From Blastomussa wellsi (taxonomy: Eukaryota; Cnidaria; Anthozoa; Scleractinia; Plerogyridae): a stretch of 64,000 nt of DNA. The stretch is taken from contig OX393568.1 of assembly GCA_947652115.1 (NCBI GenBank), positions 18,710,132 through 18,774,131 of the forward strand. Reading direction: 5' to 3'. Under the pieces are notes generated by a model. That model had not been told where the DNA came from, made no database searches, and saw nothing but the letters and a program-made list of their open reading frames with translations. Made by a program: the position numbers and the translations under genes. Positions within the stretch are counted from its first letter, which is position 1, and the number at the start of each line of letters is the position of its first letter. This document shows, one piece after another, positions 49,510 to 60,500 of this stretch.

Positions 49510-51152
49510 CTATTGGACTTTTCAAGTTGTGTTATTAATGTAGAATCTCCTTTATCATTGTGCGAATAAGTGTTTTACTTTAAGTTCAACATCTCGCCAG
49601 AAAAAGCGAACTTTCCGATTGCTTTCGAAAGATTTGTCTCAAATACACGTGGGAAATGTCGGGTTGCTTTCATTAGCTGTTAGTATTTCAGTGTTACTAA
49701 CACCCATCCTTACCATTTTCACAAAATTTCCCGGTAAATTCTTCTGCACATGTGCAAGTATATTGATTGATGCCATCCTCACATGTTGCACCGTTTTTAC
49801 AATCATTCGAGGCACACTCATCAACATCTGCGACAAAATGTATTGATTTTCATTGCTATTCAGAGTAATGATATACAAATAACTGTATAATGATCAGAAA
49901 CGTGCGTCCATTTGAGCACTCTACTGAGGTCCGCGGCATCGAGCGACGGACGCCTTGCCAACCCTCTCAGAGGGGAGGCCGGCTTGAAGTCTATGCAATC
50001 CACCCAGCCATCTACATTTGGTTTGCCCCAGGACAGAACGATTCCCCATACCCTATCTACATGTCATGAATAACAATACCCAGCGCAGAATATTACACAA
50101 CTTTCCACTAACTTGTTTGACAATTATTTCCTGTGAATCCAGCTTGGCAGACGCATGAGTAGCTATCGACACCATCCTGGCACGTGCCACTGTTTTTACA
50201 GGGCTGATTGGCACAATTGTCGATGTCTAAAATTTTGATGGCAAACAATTGATCATAGACCAATTCGGCTAACGTGTTTACATTCTTGTTGCCACCCAAT
50301 TCAGGTCATGTGATAATTCATTTGGGAGGTTATAGTTGTGCAATTTGTCATACACAACTGATTGCATGCAAGTATGAACGAAAAAAAAAAACAATTGTAA
50401 CCTCCCAAATGAATCATCACATGATCTGAATTGAGTAGCAACAAGGAGGTAAACACGTTAGCCGAATTGTTTTCAACTATTTTTTAAAATGTTTTTGCTT
50501 CACTACATACTGGTCACATTGGTGGGGGAGGGGTGCGGTGACCTGTGTCTAGGGCAGTGGGCTGAGTTCTCTATAACTGACCGGCGAATCTGATGCTGGG
50601 GGGGTGACCCTTCTAAGGACTAGCATCCCATCTAGTCGGCATTAGAAATAGTCCTAGGTCGCTTCATGGTACAGAAACCCGGCCTGAGAGGGCACTGGAA
50701 CACTGAACCATATGATTTCTAGAAAGACGTATAAAGGCCAAAACTCTGTCTCATGTGATTATTCTAGAGCGGGTACCATGCAAAAGCGCATAAAACTGTC
50801 ATCATATAATATCTTTTACACTAAGATTGAGTTTTAACCCTATTCAGACAGGGGAGGGGGGGGGGGGGGGGTTGAGGCCCGCGCCAACTTTGAAGATGTA
50901 TAACTTCATGGCAATTAAAGCTATCACCACCAAACTTGGCGACTTTCCTAAAAATCTTCTGAAATATTTTTGACACTTGTATCACGTGATCACTAACTTT
51001 AACGTTTCCATGGCAACCACTTTTTTATACCCATATTTAAAGAAATTCAAGATGGCTGATCCAAGATGGCGGCTATTTCGATGTTAAAGAGCGTCATAGT
51101 GACACCATTGTTATTGCTTATGACAACTAACCTATTGTCATTGTGAATAGAA

Positions 51153-51195
<43 letters not shown>

Positions 51196-54100
51196 GTATA
51201 ACAATATAATTTGGTTTTATCAACTGGGTTGATAATGTCAATTGGCCACCGTAAAGAGATTCAAGTGCTGACGTTTCGAACGTTAGCCCTTCGTCGGAGC
51301 GAATCAAGGAATTGTGCGTCGTGTCTCTTTATATACAGAAAGATGGAGCTTCGCTATTGGCTGGTGCCTGGTAACGTGAAAACTTCGGAATAAATTAGTT
51401 GAATGAAAAGCGTTCGTTGATACAGTGAGGATTAAGAGTGCCGATTTGAAAAATAAATTTTTGTTCTAGAGTTTTACGACTTTCCGTGTTTCCTTGGTGA
51501 AGGGAAAGGCCGCAGACTGCCATATGTTGCTTAGAATGATTTGGGAGATTGAAGTGTCTCGCGACCGGTTTCGATGCATTTTTGTCGTCTTTCTCTACGT
51601 CACGAAGGTGTTCTCGGAATCGGTCGCCAAGTCGTCTCCCTGTTTCGCCGATGTATAACTTTTTGCAAAGAGTGCAAGTTATACAGTAGATGGCATTGGC
51701 TGAGGTACAGGTGAAATGATCAGTGATTTTGATAGATCGCTTGGGTCCCGATATTTTGTCAACGTTGTGAATGAAAGGGCATGTTTTGCATCGTGCGCGA
51801 GCGCATTTAAAAGTTCCGGGTTGATCACTAGTTTGGAATGCACTTCTGACTAAAAAGTTACCTATGTTTTTGTCGCGTTTAAATGAAATTAATGGAGGTT
51901 GCGAAAAGATTCTACCAGTGTCGGGATCATTTTGAAGTAATTTAATGTTTTTGAGAATGATGGATTTAACTGCGTGGTTGTGAGGGTGAAATGTGAGGGT
52001 GAATGGAATTCTATCGTTGTTTTCTCTCTGTTACGTTTGTAGTGCTGACTGTCGATCAATTTGCTGGGCGCGATGATGGCCCACTTGAACAACAGAAGCA
52101 GGATAGCCGCGTTTGTCGAAGAAATTGCACATTTCCTCTGATTTTAAGGAAAAATTAGAGTCGTCACTACAAAGACGGCGAAGTCTAAGAAACTGAGAAT
52201 AAGGAATGGAATTCTTGACATGTGATGGATGTGAAAATGAATACAGCAAATAGCTATGAGAATCTGTGGGTTTGTAGTGCACACTGGTGCATAAACTGTT
52301 ACCTTCGATAGAGACTTTGATATCCAGGAATGCTAAGGAAGTATCGGAAATTTCCCAGGTATATTTAAGGGCAGGATGAAACGAATTAACAGCGGTTATA
52401 AATTGATTAAGATCTTCTCTGGTAGAAGAGGTAGCGCCGATACAGTCGTCAATGTAGCGACGATAGAGTTCAGGCTTTGGGCCGTTGTATTGATTGAAAA
52501 ATTGGTGTTCAATGTAGCCTACGAAAAGATTGGCGTAGCTGGGTCCCATTTTGGTACCAATGGCCACGCCATTGATTTGTTTGTAATAATTGTTCGCGAA
52601 TGAAAAACAATTGAGTGTTAACACTAACTCAGCCAGGCGGAGTAGTGTTTCCGAGCTTGGTTCCTTAACAGTGCGTAAATCAAAAAAATGTTTGAGGGCT
52701 AGAAGACCTTCGCCATTTGGGATGACGGTGTAAAGAGATGTAATATCCATAGTGAAAATAAGTTTGTCTTCGCCCAGGAAATTGAAATCGCGAAAATTTT
52801 GAAGTGCGTGTTGACTGTCTTTAACGTATGACGGTAAAGATCTGACAATAGGTGCCATAATTTTGTCTAAATAGCTGGAAATGAGTTCGGTAGGGCAACT
52901 ACAGGCAGAGACGATAGGTCGACCTGGGTTGTTAGGTTTGTGAATTTTAGGTAAAAAGTAAATACACGAGGTTCTGGGAGTGGTAATGATGAGATTGGTA
53001 GCAGTAGCCGGCAATTCTTGTTTGACTATAAGGTCGTTAATAGTGCTCTTGACAATTTGTTGGTTAGTGGAGGTTAGATCTTTGTCGACTTTAGCATAAA
53101 AAGAGGTGTCAGAAAGTTGCCGCAAAGCTTCTTTTTGGTAGAGGTCGGCCCGCCAAACAACTAAAGCGCCGCCTTTGTCGGCCGCTTTGATAATTATGTC
53201 TTTGCGCTTACTAAGGTTTTTTAGCGCCGTCCTCTCTTCCGAAGAAAGGTTGGAAAATTTGGTGTTACGATTGAAATTAAGTTTGTTGATGTCGTGACGG
53301 CATTCTTTAATGAAAAAATCTAAAGAAGCAAACTGGCCCTCTGGGGGAGTCCACTTAGATTTTCGAGTCTGAAGCGTCTCGAAAGTATCTTTGTCAGAGG
53401 TGTTAGAATCATCCTCTTTGTCATGGAAAAAGGCTTTCAGTTGAACGCGGCGAAGGAATTTTTCAACATCTTGCTTAACTGAGAATTCGTCCGGTTTTTT
53501 GGATATAGGAACAAAATTCAAGCCCTTACTGAGGACGGATTTCTCTGAGTCGGAGAGCGGAAGATTTTCTGGAATAGTAACCACGGTGTTAAAGTTTTCA
53601 AGTGATGAGTCACAAGTAAATTTGAGGACCTATTAATTTTTGAAGTTTTTGGTCTTAATTTGGTGTAAATGGTTAAAAAGTTTAGAGTTTAACTCCTGAA
53701 TTTTTTCGCGAATAGATTGTACTAAAATAGATGGGCAGGTTTTGGACAGTTCAGAGCGATAATGTAGAATTTGTTTGTCGAGGTCATCGCGTTTTTGGCA
53801 NNNNNNNNNNNNNNNNNNNNNNNNNNNNNNNNNNNNNNNNNNNNNNNNNNNNNNNNNNNNNNNNNNNNNNNNNNNNNNNNNNNNNNNNNNNNNNNNNNNN
53901 NNNNNNNNNNNNNNNNNNNNNNNNNNNNNNNNNNNNNNNNNNNNNNNNNNNNNNNNNNNNNNNNNNNNNNNNNNNNNNNNNNNNNNNNNNNNNNNNNNNN
54001 GAAAAAATTCAAGCCCAATATTTAAAAAAATACTAGCTTTGCCTCAATTTAATATATTTAAGGCTGTTTTGCTCTATCTTCTAATTCATTATTGTATTTA

Positions 54101-54488
54101 TATTCCTCCTATTATACTTTACCTTTTATACTTCAATGTCTTAGTTTATTATTACTTCTATTTTCTATTTTCTACTGTGATGTATATGTGTGTGCATGTG
54201 TGTCCGACCTAAATTATCCTAAACAAATTGTAATACTGGCTGCCTGCCCCTTTTAACTTTTTAGTTATTTCAGGCAGCCAGACCCCCTATATTTATTTTT
54301 ATCTATTTGAATAATTTATCTACATGTAAGTAAGTTATGGGGTAAAATAAATTGTTGTTGTTGTTGTTGTTGTTCCTTGATTCGCTCCGACGAAGGGCTA
54401 ACGCTCGAAACGTCAGCTCTTGAATCTCTTTACGGTGGCCAATTGACATTATCAACCCAGTTGATAAAACCAAATTATATTGTCATAC

Positions 54489-54529
<41 letters not shown>

Positions 54530-57500
54530 TCCTCTATGCAAAATGCATAGTTCCGTTAACACAAAAGACAGATCAGCGTTATCGATTCGCAGCAGTAAGA
54601 GTGAGCAACAGAACACGAGAGAAGTGATCCGCGAGCTATTCGTCGCAAGCTTGCCAGTCATTGTGTCAAATCCTACAATGCAACCAAAACGCAAGAACAA
54701 TAGCAACCTACCTTTCAACGTGTGATCTTACATTCGTACCTGTTTCACAATGATCTCCAGTAAACCCAGGCAGACAGCTGCAGTGGAAGCTGTTGACGCC
54801 ATCTAAACATGATCCGCCATTAGCACACGTTTGGTTAACACAGTCATCAATGTCTGTTAAAGGAGAAAATGGCCAAAACATTACGTAAGTATAACTTCGT
54901 TTGCTTTTGTCAAAGAGAGTCCTTGTCCAACTGTCAAACAATTCAATGATAAATGAATTGCAATTACATGCGCATAAGTATACCATATCAGGTTGTTGTC
55001 GAATTGGGACTTGTTTTGGCACAAAAGGTTATTGGACCTAGTGACGGCCTATTAGAACCAGCACTTGCTTAGGTTGGGGATATGGTACTGCTGGTAAAAG
55101 CCTGCAACCAACACTGACACCCATACTGACCTGACCTGACAAGACACTGACACTGACACCCATACTGACACCCATATTAACACACACACCAGCACTGACA
55201 CTGTCACTCATACTGACCTGACCTGACAAGGCACTGACACCCATATCAACACACACACCGACACCAACACACCAGCACTGACACTGTCACTCATACTGAC
55301 CTGAAACGACAGTGACACTGGCACCTATACTGACACTGACACTGCAACCGAAACCAACACTGACACTGACACTGATGCCGTCACTGAAAAAATGACTATT
55401 ACTAGCATTAAAGGGGCACTGTCACGCACATTTTTCGGCTTTCTAAGTAGCACCGAAATTGGCTAAGTGCTTTCACCCATACTGACACTGTCACTGACAC
55501 CAACACCAACACTGACACCAACACCAACACCGAAACCAACACCAACACTGATACTGACACTGACACTGACACCAACACTAACACCAAGACCGAGACCGAC
55601 ACTGATACCAAAACCAACACCAACACTGACACTGACACCCATACTGACCTGAAAAGACACTGACATTGACACCAACCGCAACACTGACATAGACACCACC
55701 ACTGACATATAAAATGACACTGACACAACACTGACACCGACACCAACACTGACACTGACACCAACACTGACACCAACACCAACACTGACACCAACACTGA
55801 CACCCATTCTGACACCCACACCGAAACCAACACACCAGCTGTCACAAACTGTCACTCATACTGACCTGACACGACAGTGACAGTGACAGTGACACCTTTA
55901 CTGACACTGACACCAACACCAACACTGACACCGATACCGAGACCGAGACTGAAACCAACACCAACACTGATATTGACACTGACACCAACACGGGCATCTA
56001 CACCCATGCTGACACTGGCACTGACACTGACTCCCATAGTGACACTGACACCAACACTGACACTGACATACATACTGACCCTGACACCAACATCGACGCT
56101 GACACTAACACTGACACCAATGCAAACACACCAACACAATGACACTGTCACTGTCACCCATTCTGACCTGAAACAACACTGACACTCACACCTATATACT
56201 GACACTGACACCAACACTTACGCTCACACCAACACCAACACTCATACTGATACTGACAACAACACTGACACATCAACACACCAATACCAACACTGTCACC
56301 CATACTGACCTGACACAACAGTGACACCAACACTGACAATGACACCTATACTGACACTGACACTAACACTAACACTGACAGCGACAGAGACAGTGACACT
56401 TACACTGACACCCATAATGACACTGAAAAATAAAACTAATACTAGCATTAAAGGGGCAATGTCTCGGACATTTTTCGGCTTTCTTAGTAACCCGGCACCA
56501 AAATTATGACTAAGTGCTTTCACCCATACAGGAAATGTTTCTAGAACAGAGAAGATAATGACGGAACTAGGTTTTCGCAATTTTTTTCCAAACGACAAGT
56601 TAATAACTTTATCTAGTCAGCTTGACTTATTCAAGTTGAGATCTAAGGCTCTCGATGGTATCACAGTGATATCACTCCATACATAACTTCGGCTTCAGTA
56701 CAATGAAATAATTTCACCATTTCTAGGTTTCAACAGGTGTGAATACGTTTTGAGGTGTTGGATTTTTGTGTTTATTACAGCGTCCCTTTACGAATACGAA
56801 AAAGACACTACCAATAAAAGCAACGATAAAGAGGACTGACCAGTCTCACAGTGATCGCCATCAAATCCCACCGTGCAGTTGCAGGTGTAACTGTTGACAC
56901 CATCAACACACGATCCACTGTTACTGCATTTTTGATTAGCACAGTCGTCGATGTCTTGTAAGGATCGAAGGATAAAAAAGTTCAAAAAAGATATAAAAAC
57001 GTTGATTTAGTTTCCATTGTATTTATTAGTTATTTTGTGGAAGGAAAAAAAGAAAGAAAGAAAGAAAGAAAGAGAAGGAGAAGAGAAAGAGAAGGAGAAA
57101 CGAAGAAAGAAAGAAACCAATAATAATAATAATAACAAATAGTTAAACGGTAACTCTTTAACGCAAAGTTTGCCGCTAGCAATACCGATGAATGATAAAT
57201 ACAAAAAGAGACAATGGAAACATTATCACAACAATAAAACAAAAGTGACGACAACGACGGTGACGGCGGCGACGACAGCAACACAGCTGACTCCGTAGCG
57301 GAGGTTACTTAGAAACGAACTGGTACCCCACTGTTTTCACATTGCAATTGCAGTATGCCAGTAATAGCCACAATAGTTCCCTATATCCTACCGAACAGTC
57401 GCATTCATAACGACATAGACATTCGTTCTCCTAATGCCTTTGCTCTAACTATATTTCATAATTTAATTGTAACCTACCGATCTCACAGTGATCTCCCGTA

Positions 57501-60500
57501 AATCCTATCGAACAGTTGCACGAGTAGTTACTGATACCATCTACACACGATCCACCATTGTGGCATGTGTGATTAACACAATAGTCAATGTCTGAGAAAG
57601 AAAATATTACAACCAAGATAATTGAGCCACGAAATATTAACTAATAAAGTAATTTTTTCAATACAAAACGCATTTTTTTTTTCTTGCATGATCGTAACTA
57701 CCGTATCTTTAAAACACATCCTTAAAACCTGAAAACGGACTGCTAGAAAACTGTAAGCAATTAATTTTTCAAATAAATATTTACTGCTTTTAAACAAGTT
57801 TTGCCAATTTTGAACCTGACGTATTGCTGAATGTTCTTCATGTTTAATAGTATTACTTACTGCGTTGACAAAGCCTTGTTATCGTTACCTTTACAATTCT
57901 TTCCATCTCCACTAAATCCAAATGGGCAGGGACCGCAGCTAACTGTGTCGCTGTTTTTGAAACACGTCACATTAGGGTAACAGTAATCATCGGTACAGTT
58001 CGTGACTTTTACATCACAATTGAAACCAGTAAAACCGACGAAACAGTTGCAAGTGTAGTTATTCACAAGGTCCGCACAAGTCCCTAAAAATGAGACAAAA
58101 ACACAAAATTTCATTTTAACGGGCACACGATAATTCATCATCTACCTTACATCTGATTTTCTTTCTTTTCTTTTCCTTTTTCTTTTCCTTTGTTTCTTAA
58201 CGAAAAGCAAAGCCTTATTTTTGGAACGCAATTGGTCGTGCGTTCATTAACCAGGTTTGGCACAACTACAATCACGGTCGGCAACATGTTATAGGATATT
58301 ATGCCGTGAAGATTTGATGATTAAAATAAGCGTTTATTTTGCAGTAATAGTAAAATGCCAAGAAAGAGAGAAAATGAGGGAGAAATAAAGAAATAAAAAG
58401 AGAGAGAAAGAATTGAGGGAGAAAGAAAGGAAGGAGGGAATGAACGAAGAGAGAAAGAAAGCCATAAATAAACATTCTACGTACCATTAACACATGGAGT
58501 AGGAAGGCAGTCGTCAATGTTTGTTTCACATCTCATTCCAGTGTAACCAGTTGGGCAGATACAGGTGTAGTTATTAATTCTATCCAAACAAGTCCCTAGT
58601 GAAATGTCCCAACATATTAAACAATATGATCTATAAAATGCGCACTGTTACAGTATAATTGATAGCTGTCTTAATGCTGCATTCAAATTTATACGTTACA
58701 ACCTCAGTACACTTCTGGCCGAAAATGAAAAACCCATTCCATTTAATTTACATGTTTTAGGGTTCCTGTTAGCCTTCGTCGCAAACACACAAAATCGTCG
58801 GTACCGGTCCTGACTCAAGTACGGCCTCACCCCAGCTATTTTAAGGTTGATTGTTTAACACTTTGGTAATATTTCTTTACCGCTGGAAAGTAAGGAGCTG
58901 ACACCGTATTGGCCCTTAATTTCTTCAAAACGAAGTTAGATATGATAATGAAATGGCGTATATCTCTGACACGAAAATAAGCTTCGTTAAACTCTCACAT
59001 TAGGAACATTTTTAACTTTGCATTGGTCAGTTTAGGTACTATACTAGGTTGAAAAACATGCGTTACAAATACTTGCAACTGCGTGGCAATTAAGCCTCTA
59101 TGCCAATATGGCACTCAAACTTTAGATCCCTAGTTACTTAGCCTCTCCTGAGCGATATGTCGTATTGTACCTCCCTTGGTCATATTATATCTCCGCTATA
59201 AACCTTTAACTTACTTAATCCGACTCCCTGTCATCTTTAGCTTTCTTTATTATTCCACGGTGCTGGTACCCTCTAATTGTCATAATAATATATATTTTTT
59301 TAATAAATTGTCATACACATTTGATGGCGTATGCAATATAATAAAGTTGCTGTTTTTGCTGTTATCGGCGTTTTGTCGACGTAGATTTGACATTTGTTTG
59401 GTTTCTTACGAGTGGTTTGTTCTATGCGATATTTCAGATTATATACTTACCACGAAGGCAGGGAAGCAGCTGACATTCGTCGATTTCAACGCCACAATCG
59501 TAACTGGTATAGCCAGCCTGGCATTGACATGTATAATTATTAGCATGATCGACACACGTTCCTAATCAGCAAAATACAAGGACATACAAATCAGACGAAT
59601 AGAAATAAAAAATAATGAAGACAGGCCACCTCTCTCTTTCATCCCAACCTTTAAAAACTCTCTCCGTACTTTTCACCTCTATTGAAAACTCCCCACAACA
59701 GCCAATTGCAAGTCTTTTTAAAAGTCGTGAAGTAAATATTGTATGAATCCCTCCTTGACCTTAATTTGCGTATAAATAACATGAAGGTATGATGGCATAA
59801 TTTTATTCACTTCTTTGTTGGCTTTGTTTACTCACTCTTATGACACAGTAGAACTATCAGAAAAGCGTTAGTAAGTGTACATGCACGCGCATCAAGATCG
59901 AGTTTGAATTTGATTTGCTGGTTTTGAAGAGAAAAATTCAAAAAGGCAAAAATTGACTCGATCGGATTTTTGAGTGACAGATTATTCGGTCTTGAGTAAA
60001 GAGGGCATGACGTCACTACGTTGCTATGGTAACTCCGATAACGTTGAAACCTATTTCATCTGAAACTTTGATCTTTCTCTAGTGCACTTGGAGCAATCGA
60101 TTTTCTGTCAGATACTCTTTGGCGGTACACTAGCTGCTCAAAGTTGAAAGGTATCGTCACTCAAAAATCCGATCGAGCCACCTTAAGAAACGGACAACAG
60201 TATTTTTGGTTTAACTTCACGAGCCGAAGGCGAATGATTTTAGACCCGATAAACTTGACACGTGATTGCGACTTTATCGGACGTCTTGAAAGACATTCTC
60301 AGAAAGGCGTGTCCCAGTAGAGTTCATAACAATGATACTTTTGTCGATGTTGGAAAGTAGCATCCGATAAAAATATAAGGTAGGAAATTAATATGCAAGA
60401 AATCAACGTCACACGTGTTTCGAACTTTTCTTCTTCTAACCAAAGAGGGATATCGTTTTGTTCCCAAGTTTTTGGGAAGCCTAAAATGCCGAGGAACACT

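Larger units (their letters stand above)
51150..54533 (-). mobile_element. Penelope-like retroelement in an intron of the mucin-like gene
   Basis: An RT/GIY-YIG frame on the minus strand lies between two ~160-base repeats in inverted orientation (51150-51310 minus; 54373-54533 plus). The 5' part contains the 200-base assembly gap. Between the gap and the right repeat there is an unrelated segment with a GTT tail. Penelope-like elements are known to carry direct or inverted terminal repeats. The element is in the same orientation as the host gene. Confidence 0.85.

Noticed and set aside
53722..54212. Frames of 80-145 codons across 53801-54000
   Set aside because: They consist mostly of N from the assembly gap.
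55038..56598. Gly/Val/Ser-rich frames up to 145 codons
   Set aside because: Products of the CACTGA minisatellite; no start context, splice signals or non-repetitive domain.
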